The translations under genes and the position numbers were made by a program. Source: Proteromonas lacertae (Eukaryota > Sar > Bigyra > Opalinata > Proteromonadidae). From it: a stretch of DNA of 64,000 nt. Position 1 is the stretch's first letter, and the number at the start of each line of letters is the position of its first letter. Positions 12,484 to 25,800 of the stretch are shown piece by piece. The notes under the pieces were generated by a model. That model was not told the origin of the DNA, searched no databases, and worked only from the letters and a program-made list of their open reading frames with translations. The DNA lies in the NCBI GenBank assembly GCA_002245135.1, contig NGBS01001185.1, positions 62,001 through 126,000 on the forward strand. Reading direction: 5' to 3'.

Positions 12484-15147
12484 TTAATAGAATAAATCAA
12501 AGGTAATTTCATTAGTTTATTCTGATAATAAAGACATAAGATTTGGCTATATCACCATCATGCCATCTATATCAATTAGAAATAATGAAGATTATGAACA
12601 TTATATTAATTATTTGAAATCTACAAATGAAGAGTTATTAAATCAACCAAGATGTCCATGTCAAATGATACTATATATAGAATCATGTAAATATCAACAT
12701 AAAACAAGTATATATATATATATTTAATTATTTATTTTATAGTTCATCCATTATCAACTTATTTAACAGTCGAATATAGAAATGAAATAAGACATTGTGA
12801 TGTGATACCAAACTCCAATGAACCACTGTTTAAGTATCATACCCAATACACACTTCAAATGAATGAAGCTGAATATTATAAACTAAAAGAAGAATCAATA
12901 ATAATTAGAATAATCAAATTCAAAACTGAAGAAAATTTCAATGATAACAATAATGATGATGTGTTTGGAATTGTTACAATTCCTATTAATAAAATCAATC
13001 AATTTATGATACAAGCATACACTGTATTTATTATTTTGTATTTATTTGTATTTTTGTTAAATAGATTTATGATGTTTATTCAAAGAAGATGATTGGTCAA
13101 TGTAGATTAAGTATCTCCTTCAATCCACGTTTAGAATCAATTATTTCATTAAATAACAATAGAAATAATCGAATATTAAATAATTTAAGATTATCAACAA
13201 ATGATATCAAATATATACATCATAAATTTCATATTCCAAATACAGAAGTTGCTTATTCAATTGATATATTATCATATTATCTCATTAACTCTGAAGATCA
13301 ACAGAATCAATTGATATTATTGAATAATATGAAACATATCGATTTTAAAAAGATTGAAGAATATATTCTAAGTGAAGTAAGTGATAGTAATAATTACTTA
13401 ATTCCAATGAATAAGATCAAGCTTATGTTTGAGACATTTCATATTCAATACAATGCTGATATAATTCAAACGATTTATTCTATTTGTGGTGATGAAAGTG
13501 ATATAGAGAACATAAAAGTGATAATATTTTTAGCTTTTATAACAAATATGAATGAAAATGAGAAATTAATTGATGTATATATATTATTCTTTTTTTTAAT
13601 AATCATTTATAGACTCTTATTCATGAAAGATTTAAAAGTATCAGAAGTGATCGAAATGGTATTGGAAGGTTAAAACAGTATTTCAACATTGATCAAAATC
13701 TAAAGTATTTGTTAAATTATAATGATTTAATTGGTGTATTCAACAAGTGTGGATTTGAAATATATGATGAAAATAGATTAGATGTTTATCAAATCGAATC
13801 TTTAATAGATGAACATTTTTCAGTAGATTTCTATTTTACACTAGTGGAAATTGAAGATATTATTTGGAATTATTTAACATCCCATAGCATGAGTTTAACT
13901 GCCTTAGAATCAATGTTTAAAAAACAAGATAATGCTTGTAACGGCTATATTTTAGATCATAATGTCAAGCTTATATTTGACAGCTTAAATCCTGCAGATA
14001 TAATCCCTATAATCAAGAAATTATGTTTTGAGAATGACAGTGAAATGAATTATCATAAAATGATTGATTTCTTGAGATATAAGAGTGAACCAACAGATTA
14101 TCAAAAATTACAAATCGCATTGCTTGTATATATATATATCCCAATATTGTAATATAAATAGAATGTAAGTGTTGAATATGATAAATTATTGGGAATATTT
14201 CAAGAATTAAGTCCATTAGACCCAATAATCACCGAGAAGGACTTTACAAGTGAAATAACTAAATATTTAAATGATAAAACATATAGTTCTGTGATACATC
14301 GAGTTTATAATCAATTTAATTGTGGCTATGGTATAAACTATGTAGAATTTGTTGAATCTTTGAGTATATATATCCTATATATAACATATTAATAGATAAT
14401 ACGATTAGATTTTTAAGAATAAAAATCCAAAACCATATCGAATTCTATTCTCACAATCATTCCGATAATTTTTTCAAATTTCTACATACTCTCAGTAACA
14501 ATGATTTTATTCCAATTTCATCACTTACTCAATACATATTCTTATCAAAATATGAGTGGGAAATATTTCAATTAATATATTGTAGTGAAAATAGACAAAT
14601 GATTGAGTATTTTTTTTTATTTTTATCATTTTGAATTAGTTATAATGTATTCTGTTCTCATTTCAATAAAAAAATTGAATATAATATTAATACAGATAGG
14701 AACTATATCAATAGTTTAAAAGATAAGTGTCAAAATACGTATATAAATATGGGTAAAGATTATATTCGAAATTCATTTGATCATTATAGTAAATCATTTC
14801 GTCCAATTCAATTCAATAAAAAATATTATATTACATCATTAATAAATGCATATTATACATTAAACTGTATATATATTGTTTATTTATATTTTATAGGTGA
14901 TGAAATATTAAGTATAGCAACTTATTTTGAAAGAAAAACATATGAAGAGTATATATATATAATTTATTGTTTCAAAATAGATTTTTACACTTTACTTCCT
15001 TTGTGAATAGTTCAATACAAGAAAATAGAGAAATTTTAGTGAAAGAATTATTGAAATTGATAAAGACAGATGATGATCAAGAAAGATTCAATTCATTTAA
15101 ACATATTTATGAAGAAATCAATAAAGAAATTGATTCTATCGCTCCAA

Positions 15148-15183
<36 letters not shown>

Positions 15184-17949
15184 CTTCTATTTCTATTTCT
15201 ATTATTATTATTTTTTGTTATAGGATTTTTATACATTTTTACATACAAAATTCCAATTGAGTGAAAAACAAATGATTTCAATTATTCGATATACATTCTC
15301 AGGTCAAATGACTTTAAATATTGAGTTATTATATGATAAAATCTTCCAGCCACAACTGATGAATAAAATAAAACAAACAAAAAAGAGAAAAGAAGAAGAA
15401 GAGAAAGAAGAAATGAATAAAAACAAATATAAAGATGCAGAATATTTTGAAAAGTTAATAATTGATATAAGATGTAAAATGATAGAGAAAGATGATGATT
15501 ATCGAGCTGGTTTTAATTCAATCATAAAATCAAAGTATATATTTTGATATTCTTTATTGTTTAATAGTGTTAATGTACCTCAACAATTTTACGTATCTCC
15601 ACGAATATTAAGTCGAAAATTGAATGATTTTTATGATATAAATATCAGTGAAGATCAATCATTGAAATTGATTCAATATATAAGAAGAAATGATAGAGAA
15701 AGAAATGAAGTATAAACATATATATTTTTATAATATTTTATTAGATTCATATTTTTCATTTTCTAAGTGTAGTTAGTCCATATTATAACAAACAGTTTGA
15801 CTTATTTCGTTATTATTTACTAAGAGACAAGCAAAGAGGAATTGCAGAAATATTCAAAGAGATGACAAATGGTAGAGATTATTTATTAATTGAAGATTTA
15901 ATGAGAAAATGTAATGAGATAAATGACAATTTGATTAAATATAATGAAATTTGGGATGAAATGAATATCTATAATGATGATGAAAAGAATAAGAACTTTT
16001 ATATTTTAAAGAATGTTGATAATAAAGAAGAATTTAAACATAAAATAACATATAATCAATTCATCCAATTTTTAATAGAACCATTTAATTATGAAGTGAA
16101 TAAAATATTCAAATTTTACATTTTACAAATTCCAGATTTGGTGTATATAAGATTTGAAAAAACGGTTAAACTCTGTTTTAGAGAGATGAAAAGTGAAAAT
16201 GAGTTGGGAGAAATGTTATTGTTGTTGGGAATAAAGATAAAAAGAGATTATTTACATACATTAATTAGAATATATTATACTGAAAGAATATTTATGTATA
16301 TATATATATGTATGTATAATGTAATATATATAAATAGAAAATCTGTTTTAGAGAATATGATAATAGAAAATCATAAAAAACAACCAACTGTTTTACCAGT
16401 TATTAATTTAATCAATAAATATAATATTTTACAGACTTTTAAAGATGGAGATTTTATAGATAAAGTTGAAGATGTGATAAGATTTGAAGATATTAGAAAA
16501 GAAATAATAAAAATCAATCCAACAATAAATACTGATGATTTCTTTGATTATATCAATATTCGTATAATTATTATTATAATAAATAGATAAATGTAATGCT
16601 ATTCTGTATAGAGAATTAGTTTTGTTATGTAGTTGTATTCCAGATGAAAACAATAAAGGAATTGAATTGATTGTATTTTGTGATAGGATAAGTAAAAGGA
16701 AGAATAAAGATTTATATATTACCACTACAGATGAAACGACGTTGAAAGAAATGGAAAAGGAAATAAAAGATAAAGAGAATGAGAAAAAGAAGAATAAAAC
16801 AAAACAAATAGATATTGATATGGAGAAAGAGAAAGAGAAAATGGAGAAAGAAAAAGAGGAAAAAGAGGAAATCGATAAGGAGAAAAGAGAAAAAGAGCAA
16901 AAAGAGAAAGAGAAAGAGAAAGAGAAAGAGAAAGAGAAAGAGAAAGAGAAAGAGAAAGAGAAAGAGAAAGAGAAAGAGAAAGAGAAAGAGAAAGAGAAAG
17001 AGAAAGAGAAAGAGAAAGAGAAAGAGAAAGAGAAAGAGAAAGAGAAAGAGAAAGAGAAAGAGAAAGAGAAAGAGAAAGAGAAAGAGAAAGAGGAAAGAGA
17101 GAAAATGGAAAAGGAGAAAGAGAAGAAAGATGATGATGATGATAAACAGTCAATGAAAGTTGATTCAATAGTGTTAGAAGAAACAAGTCATTCAAATCGT
17201 TTAGATCCAATTTCGCCACCACCAGTTACATTGGACAACATTGAATCAACTGAAAAAGAAAAAAAAGAAGAAGATAAAAAGAAGGATTTAAAATCTTCTT
17301 CATCTTCATCATCTGCTTCATCAATTTCAATCCCATCCTTTATAGATAATAAGAATGATAATAAAACTGAACAAACAAAAGAAAATCTATCCAAATCTGA
17401 ATCAAGTGAAAGTCAATTATTTACTCCTTACAGCTCATTAGATTCTTATTATACAATTGATTCAATTGAAGATTATGATGTATTTATTAATATTTATTAT
17501 ATATGTGTTTTATAGGTTGAATATTTGTATGTTAAATCATACAAATTTGATGATGAAAATGGAAAAGTATATATTTTATATTTGTAACTGTATATAATGT
17601 AGAAAAATTATTCAAATAAACACTACTTTATTGTTAAAGTATCATCATTTGATGGAGAAAAGAGAATGAAATTAAAATCATCTCAATTAAGACAAGTGAC
17701 TAATGAATATAAATTGAAATTCGATTTTCAATTTCGTATATTATTAATATGATTATGTTATTATTATTAGCATATAAAGTGTATAACAAATATAAAACGT
17801 TTGAAATTGAGTTATATGATCAAAATACGAATGAGTTGATAGATTCATTTGAAATGAATGTAAGTGATTCAATGAAATGTAATTCTGCAAACAAAACAAG
17901 AAAAGGTAATTTCATTTGTGTAATAGAAGGAAATGAGTTAATTATTTAA
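10669..17949 (+). CDS. RPGRIP1L-like ciliary transition-zone protein with EF-hand-like insert
   Basis: Twenty-four exons give 2120 residues in one uninterrupted frame. The 23 introns begin at 10681, 10823, 10986, 11615, 11849, 12221, 12445, 12708, 13024, 13575, 14126, 14364, 14607, 14867, 14949, 15150, 15535, 15710, 16296, 16562, 17480, 17567 and 17736; they total 918 nt and range from 25 to 104. Residues 60-420 are coiled coil with Gln/Asn/Ser runs. Two C2-like domains follow. The first (about 430-545) has TTFHIEIYDNN and FGYITIMPSI; the second (about 550-690) has HPLSTYLTVEY, CDVIPNSNEPLFKYH and FGIVTIPINKI. This C2-C2 pair matches my knowledge of RPGRIP1/RPGRIP1L (nephrocystin-8), a scaffold of the ciliary transition zone. 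From about 840 to 1700 lie repeated EF-hand-like helices (RSDRNGIGRLKQYF, KKQDNACNGYILDHN). A Lys-Glu tract follows, then a third C2-like domain at the C-terminus, where RPGRIP1 proteins carry the RPGR-interacting domain. The EF-hand-like block is unusual for the family. Confidence 0.75.
11849..11952 (+). repeat. 104-nt intron with tandem TTTTTTGTAT units
   Basis: The longest intron I placed in this window contains about six tandem copies of a 10-bp unit (GTATTTTTTT) between a GTATATAT donor and an AAATAG acceptor. The repeat lies entirely within the intron of the RPGRIP1L-like gene. Confidence 0.8.
16901..17092 (+). repeat. Coding (AAAGAG)n hexanucleotide array
   Basis: About 32 nearly perfect AAAGAG units encode an alternating Lys-Glu run of roughly 60 residues inside the RPGRIP1L-like protein. 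The opposite strand reads as poly Ser-Leu, which is a shadow. The run forms a long charged single helix and is likely length-polymorphic. Confidence 0.95.
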
Positions 17950-18035
17950 TGTTTTATACTTTTGTTTTGATATTCTTTTATTTGTAGATCTTTCATCATA
18001 TTTCAATGATTTTTGAATTGACTTTTATTAAAAAG

Positions 18036-19934
18036 CTATATAACTACTGAAAAATGTCTATTTGGATGATTTTGACTCATCCTTTCACAAAAGTTATCAT
18101 AATCTAATAGTTTGTTTTTTTCAATTGTTAATACTATCAATTCTTCGCATTTGTGTAGATTATTTATAAGTATATCACCACCAATATCAGTAATTGAATT
18201 AATCATTAATCCTAATGTTATTAACTTTGGTAGATCTTGTATTTTTTCACATAAATACTTTACTCCTTCATCACCTATTTTGTTGTCTATTTATAATAAT
18301 TACAATTATTGTTATTATATACTAGCTATGTCTAAATCTTCTAGGCTTGGAATATCTTGAAAATGTGAACTTAAGTATTTTATATCCTCATCTCCTAAGC
18401 AACAATCTATTTAATATTAATAGTTTATTATTACATACCCTCTAGATATAATATTTTCAATTTTTGAACATAATGTAGATTTTCAGAAAAGAATTTTAAT
18501 TGATCAGTAATAGGTTCACTTCCACTAAACCATCCTATAAAACTAGAAATCATTGATTTCCCACAGCTTCCAAATCCATTACCAATAAGACCTAATCCAT
18601 TTAAATTTGGAAAGAATCTTAAACGTTGTGAGAACATATTCAACCCTGTTAAAGATATATTATTATCTAATTGAGTAATAAATAATATAATAACATACTG
18701 CGCATATTAATTGTTATTGTATTATTCAATTCATTATTCATTCTATCCAATCTATAACACAAATATTTCACTCCTTCATCTCCCATTCCCCCTATATTAT
18801 AAAAACAGAATAATATTAATAAAAATACACCATTGGAAATACAATGTATTATTCTCATATATGCATCTATCAATTTCAAAGTCAATTCTATTTCCTAGAT
18901 GTAAATAAAAATGTAATTATTCATACTCCATCTACCAGATAAATTGATTTGATTTTCTTCGATAGGAATTAATGGAGTTTGTTCAACTGGAATATCAACT
19001 TTATTTTCTTCTTCTTCTTCTTTTTCGAGTGGAATTGGAAGCTCAGTATCTCTTTCAAAAGGTAATGTAGGAAGTTCTGGCTTATTCAGTTCTATTATAT
19101 CATTATAAATACAAAAAATTATACTTTTCAATTCAGAAATTAATTTATTCAATTTTAATCTATCTTTCTTCTCTTTACAGATTATCTTTTTCAACAATTT
19201 GTTTAATTCATTACTATATTCACCTTCTAATGATTTATAATTCACTTTTTCAATGTTTTTCATTGTTTCTAACATATTCTTACCAATAAAAGGATATTTA
19301 CCACTTTTTATATAATAAAATATTAATCCAAAATTCCAAATATCACTTGAAATATCTAATTCTTTTCCTAATAATTCATCAATACAAACAAAGCATATAT
19401 CTTCATTTTTACAAGATTGTCTTTCTCCTCCTTTATATAACAGATTATTACAATAATCACTCAAAATCACTTTATTTTCATCATTTAAAAAGATATTGGA
19501 TGGTTTTAAATCACTGTGAATTGTTTTATGTGAACGTAAACACTGTAATACATCAAGTATCTCATTTAATATTTCAAATATACCACTATCTTCAAAATGT
19601 TTCAAAGGATTTAATATATCTAGATGAGTTTTATAGTCTTTCATTGTTCGATACAACACATTATCACTAATATCAATTGTTTTGTATTTCATTACACCAG
19701 TTATATCCATATTATTTATTATCTTCATTGTATTAACTGTAGTATTAGCAGTTCTTTAATTTACTTCACTAATATCGGTCACCTTTATTAGTTCTTCTGA
19801 TCCATTCTTATTTCTTATTCTGGGTAATTTGCTATCATATATACTGTCTTTTAATAACTAATTAAAAAACAATCAATAAAATACTATTATACCTCATAAT
19901 CATGATTAGCCAGCCATATAGAAAGTGAATTCAT
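18036..19934 (-). CDS. Degenerate protein kinase fused to C-terminal leucine-rich repeats, in-frame TAA
   Basis: Seven exons: 19893-19934, 18927-19857, 18831-18887, 18699-18791, 18439-18666, 18323-18406, 18036-18286. They total 562 codons. The kinase domain has a catalytic loop (HSDLKPSNIFL) and an APE/F-helix region (SSDIWNFGLIFYYIKSGKYPF), but DFG is replaced by DYC and the N-lobe lacks a recognisable glycine loop. After a Pro/Glu linker come several ribonuclease-inhibitor-type LRRs (GGMGDEGVKYLC, NNKIGDEGVKYLC). An in-frame TAA at 19756-19758 lies where kinases have the alpha-C region, after VTDISEVN. Either the protein starts at the ATG at 19728, lacking most of the N-lobe, or the gene is nonsense-mutated. 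Converges with the RPGRIP1L-like gene, 86 bp apart. Confidence 0.7.
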
Positions 19935-20221
19935 TATTTATAAAGTAAAATTAGCAATCTATCAAAAGAAAACAAGAAAAATTATCATCAAATGTCTCGA
20001 GCTTTTTCAATTGGCTTGATATTTTTGAAACTCGATCTGTTCATGTCTCATTTTATTTTTTATGAAAATATAAAATATAAATAATTTATCAAGTAAAACA
20101 TTATATATATCCAGGAAAGTGTTATCTGTTAAAATTCTAGGAAAATTATCTATACAACAGGAATTTAACAAAAGTTAAAATATTGGGTCATCCAAAAATA
20201 GTTAACAAAACCCCATTTGTA

Positions 20222-22673
20222 ATGTCAGAATTATTGAATAAAGAGTGTAATATCTGTTGCCAGCGAATTGAGATATATTCAGTTGGTCAATGCAATCATA
20301 GAGCAGTGTGTTGCAACTGTTCAATAAAGTTAAGAAAGTTCTATCACAATTATTCTTGTCCTCTTTGCCGTGTATGATGCTGATAATATATTTTAGGAGG
20401 AATTGAGTAATGTAATAATAACCAAAGACAAAAAAAGTCCATTCAGTAGTTTTAAGTTGGAAGAAAGTCTAAAAATCGATAATGGGTTATATAGTGAAAA
20501 CAATGAAATAAAAGAGATGATAAACCATGACTTATTATCAATCAGATGTCCAGTATGTGTAAAAGGCTATCCTAAGTGGTATCATTTGCAATTTACTCCT
20601 CATTTAACTCCAAACCGTGTTTTTTCCAGCAATAGTGATTTACTAAATCATGTGAAGAAAGAACATCGTTTATGTTTATGTGAGATCTGTTTAAATAATC
20701 GAAAAATCTTTTCATTTGAGCAAATTCTATTTCTACCTAGGGTATATTTATATTATATTTAATTAATAATATTTATAGACATTATCAAATCATTTAGGAG
20801 ATATGAGAGAAACAACAGAAGAAAAAGAAGCAGGAATTCCAATTCATAAAAGATGTGAAATATGTAAAGAATGGTATTTCAGTGAAAATGATTATTATGA
20901 TCATGCAGATAATATACATATACCATGTTTCGTATAAATATATATAAAAGTGTAAATTATAATTAATTAATTATGTATAGTTATGTGGATGTAAAGGTAT
21001 TCATATATATTTTAATGATAATAGTGAATTAGATGATCATAATAAAGGGTATAAATATATATATTTATTTATATTATTAAACTAGTTGTCATTTTAAATG
21101 TGAATATATTGGTTGTATGGCTGTTTTTGATGATGAATATGAATTAAGAATTCACAAGAAAAGAGATCACAATGATAAGAATGCAACAATATTAAACCTC
21201 TCTGAGATAATGAAAGATAATAATAATACACAATCTCCTTCATCACCACCAACAACAACAACTACTTCACATTATAACAACAGCAGAAGAGGAGGAGGAA
21301 GAGGAGGAAGAAATAGAAATGACAGAGGTGGAAATAGAAGAAATAATAATAGTCATTCCATAACTCCAACTCCACCACCTGATATTTCACCTGTTAGTAA
21401 TGAAGTTTTTACAATTGAAAACTTTCCAAAATTAGGTGAAGAAAATGAAGAAAATGATGTTAGTGGTAATAAAGATTCAAATATAATGAATATGGCAGTT
21501 AATCCATCATTAAAGTTTACTAGTCATAAGAATGTATTTATAGTGGAAGATCCTAGTGGATGGAGTGAAGAAGAAATAAAGAGAAGAAATGATGAATTAA
21601 TGATTGAATTGCAAGTATCATTATATGGAAATAGAGAGAAATTTGAAAGGTTTAAAAATGAAAGTAGAAAATATTTAAACAATCATATAACAGCAGAAGG
21701 ATTTCATGATTTGTTTTTAGCTTTATTTGGCAAAGAAAATATTTATTTATTTGGAAAATTAATCAGTTTACTCCCTAATCCAAAGAAGAGAAAAGATTTA
21801 GAAGTTGTATATAGAAAAGCAGAAGGTAAACCATTAATAAGTCGAAGTGGAGAAAGTAAAGTTTACAGTCCAGTGGAAAGTGAATTAATAAATAAAAGAA
21901 ATGAAATGAAAGTAAATATTAATGATGAGAGTAATTTGTATTATTTATCACTACATGAATTTTCAACGCAATTATTATGTATTTTTGATGATTTATTATG
22001 TAATAATAAGAAAATATCTAATAAAAATATAAGATTAAGTATTGAGACAGAAGAGATTATTAATAAAATAAATACAATCGATATAATAACAAGAACTTTA
22101 GAATGTTTATTAAACAATGAAGGAGTGAATGAAGAAGTATATAATATATTATATGAAACAATTGTTAGTCATTATATAGTGTTAGATGGTAATATGATGA
22201 TTGATATAAAGTTATTAAATATTGAAGAAATAAGTAAAATAAAAGAAAAATTGAATAAATTGAAAGTGGATGATTTGTTGATTTGTAAATGTTATTATAA
22301 CACAATTTTGAATGAATTATATGATAGATGTATGAAATTGAGGTTTTTAGATCATATTATAGCTAGTAAAAGTAGTGAAATAAGTAGGAATAGTAAATGG
22401 AATGGAAATAATATAAGTATCAATGAGAAATTCCCTTTATTACCAACTAATGATAGTGCAATTCCAATAATTCCAAAAGTAACAAAAACAACCAATAATC
22501 CTTATTTAGATGGATTAATAAATAATAATAAATCAAAACCAAAGAAAGAGACATTAGATGATAAGATTGATAATGCAATGAAACTATTGAATGAAGAAAA
22601 GAATAATAGTGATGGAAATAATAAGAAAAATAAAAAGAAGAAAAGTAAAGGTATATTATTAACTTCTTATTAA
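20222..22673 (+). CDS. ZNF598: ZNF598/Hel2-type RING E3 ubiquitin ligase
   Basis: Five exons (20222-20371, 20397-20741, 20779-20931, 20981-21048, 21086-22673) with introns of 25, 37, 49 and 37 nt give 767 residues. The RING finger is at the N-terminus (ECNICCQRIEIYSVGQCNH, CCNCS, CPLCR). The family-specific run of C2H2-like fingers follows: LCLCEICL, then HKRCEICKEWYFSENDYYDH, then CFLCGCKGIHIYF, then CEYIGCMAVFDDEYELRIHKK. An Arg-Gly-rich stretch near residue 300 and a basic C-terminus complete the layout. In yeast and animals this ligase ubiquitinates 40S proteins at collided ribosomes to start ribosome-associated quality control. The start is the first ATG in frame, seven codons before the first RING cysteine. 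Acts in the cytosol; confidence in the family is high. Confidence 0.9.
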
Positions 22674-22817
22674 TTGCTTTGTAATTTTCGTTTTTTGTTT
22701 ATTTTACATTAAAAGAAAATATTTTTTATAAAACCATTCACAAATACTTACAAAATACAAATAATAATATCTTAGTCATTCTTTCACGAAATTTATAACG
22801 ATTTCACTTATTTACTA

Positions 22818-25800
22818 TTAATTTTCACTATCACTTCCACTACTACTACTTCCACTGTAACTTGAAGAATAACTTGAACCACTTCCACTTCTCTTTCGGT
22901 TAGTTTTACTTCCTGTTTTTCTTGGATGTGGTTTCACCTCTTTCTTTTCTTCTTCTTTTGGCTTTACTTCTTCTTTTGGTTTTTCTATTGTGGGTTTATC
23001 TTCCTCCTCCTTCTTCTCTTCTTCTTTCTTTTCATCGGCTGGTTTTTCTTCCGCTGTTGGTATAACTTCTTCTTCTTTCTTTTCTTCTTCTTTAGGATTT
23101 TCTTCGTTAACTTTCTTTACTTCTTCTGTTAGTTTTTCTTCAACTTTTGGTATATCTTCCTTCTTCCTTTCTTCTTCTTTCATAACCTCCACATCTTTCA
23201 ATTTTTCTTCTTCTTTAGACTTTTCCTCTTCCTTCTTAGCTTTCTTTTGTTTCTTTGTTTTCTTTTGCTTTACTTCTTCATGTTTCACTTCTTCTTTTGG
23301 CTTTATTTCTTCTTTCTTTTCTTCTACAACTGTAACTTTTGGCATTTCTATATTTGCTCCAATTTCGCTTTTACCACTTGGCTTTACTCCTTTCTCAACA
23401 ACTGGTTGAGTAGATATGGGATTTACATTTGGCTTTGGCTTGGATTTAGTTTTAGATGAGTGAGATTCAGATTTTCTTGATCTACATAATACTATTCCAA
23501 CAATTACTATCAATACAATAACTACTCCACCAGCTATTATTCCAATCAGTACTCCTGTTGATAAACCATCACTACTATCAGATTTACCAGCAGAATTAGT
23601 TGGATATATTGTTTTATCTACTACATTGGTTATTTCAATTTCAAATTCTTTAAATATTGAGTCTTCTGATGATGATTCAGCTTTTGATTTAATCTCTTCA
23701 CTTAATCTACTTGAATCTTCTTTCAATTCATTTGCAATTTCAAGAATTTCAGTTTTAGTTGATTCTTCTGGAATTGTTACTATTACTTCGATATTCATTT
23801 CATTTTCTAATCCTCTTAATAATACATTTCGATTGTTTACAACAACTTCGATATCTTCTCTTACTAATGTGACATTCTTTTCTTGATATACTTCGATTAT
23901 TGAATCTTTTATTATATTTTTATCATTTTCACTTAATTCAGATCCAGTCACATTTGAAACTTTTATTTCGATTGATATTCTTTCGATTGGTTTTGGTGTT
24001 GTTGGAATTGAAGTTGTTGGAACTGATGTTTCATCTGTTGATTCTACTGTTCCTGTTTCATATATAGTTGAATCAGTTGGTGAATCAGTTGTTGGTAATT
24101 CTGTAGTTGGTGATTGGGTTGTTAGTTCTGGTGTTGTTGGAGTTGGTGTAGATGGTTTAACAGTAGTTGGAGTTTGAGTAGTTGGAGTCTGAGTAGTAGG
24201 CTTAACTGTTGTAGGTTCTGATGTTGTAGGTTTAACAGCAGTTGGAGTCTGAGTTGTAGGCTTAACAGTAGTAGGTAATGGAGTTGTAGGTTTAACAGTA
24301 GTAGGTAATGGAGTTGTTGGTTCGATTGTTGTTGGCGTTTGAGTTGTTGGTTTAACAGTGGTTGGAGTCTGAGTTGTTGGTTCGATTGTTGTTGGCGTTT
24401 GAGTTGGAATTTGTGTTGTTGGAGTTGGTGTTTGAGTAGTTGGTTCTGATGTTGTTGGCTTAACTGTGGTTGGAGTTTGAGTAGTTGGTTTAACTGTAGT
24501 TGGAGTTTGAGTAGATGGATTAACAGTAGTTGGTGTTTCAGTAGTAGGCTTAACTGTAGTTGGTTCTTGTGTTGTTGGCTTAACTGTAGTTGGTTCTGGT
24601 GTGGATGGTGTTTGAGAGGTTGGATTAACAGTTGTTGTTGCTGGGGTGGTTGGTTGCTCAGTTATGACACTACACATTGAATCATCAATTACTTCATCCC
24701 ATAATCCATTTTCTAAACATTTTCTTATCTTAAAAGCTTTAGATCCATTTCCACAACTGGCTGTGCCATTTGTACCAGCAAAAGCTTTGTCAAATCCATC
24801 ATAAGCATAACAAACAGGAAGTGAAATTGAATTTAAAATAAATAATCGATATTGAATATAATGAGCAAATGGATTTACATCATAAGCAGCTATATCAACT
24901 ACTTCTAATCTATAACTTTCATAAGATTTTCTTACATTCAACAATGAAAATGTTTTAACTTCAGTGCAATGCTCAGTTCCATCACCACCTTTTAATCCTA
25001 AATCAGTATTTGAATATAGTTCTTCCCATTCTGGATGATCTTTATCTGTTGCTCCTAATATTTTTATATTCTTTGGACGATTATTCCAATTATTACTACA
25101 TCCACTTATCTTAAACTCATTGAAATAAAAAGCATTATATCCATTGAATTTGTAGGTTATATAGAATGGCATATAATTGGCTTTTTCTCCTTTTACTAAC
25201 GTAATTCCACAATAATCAGGATTATCATTTGTACTTTCACTTGCCATTGCAAATGTTTTATCTAAATTAGAATAATCAACTGGAGCATTTCCTTTTTCAG
25301 AGATTAAACCAATTTCATTCACATTTACTGTATCTAATGTTGTTACTGTATTAATTGTTAATTTCATATATTCTAATGAAATGATCAATGGATCAGAAAC
25401 AGAAGAATCGCTTTTATGAATTTCTATTCCAATTATATTTCTTCCATTTAATAAAACAGGTAAAGGAATTAAGATTGTTTCTTCAGTTGCTGTTTCAAAT
25501 GGAATTATTACATCTCCATTGAAATTTCTTCTGAATATTTCATTTCCATTTATATAAATCTTTAATCCATCTTTATATGTAATCTTTAGCTTGGGTGATC
25601 CACTTACTAATATATCATTGATTGTAAAATAATTTCGATAATATCTAATTGAAGATGTGAAATCAGGAAATGGTAAAGATATTTTCATCCATTCACTTTC
25701 TCCTTCTATATATTCATTATTCCAATGTGGTGATGATGGAGTAGAATCAGTATATTGCCATTCACTTTTGATTAAATCATTATTACATTCATGATCAACT

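Noticed and set aside
16725-17222. Minus-strand Ser-Leu repeat frame opposite the Lys-Glu tract
   Set aside because: It is the complement of the AAAGAG array, and the plus frame is part of a clean 24-exon gene.
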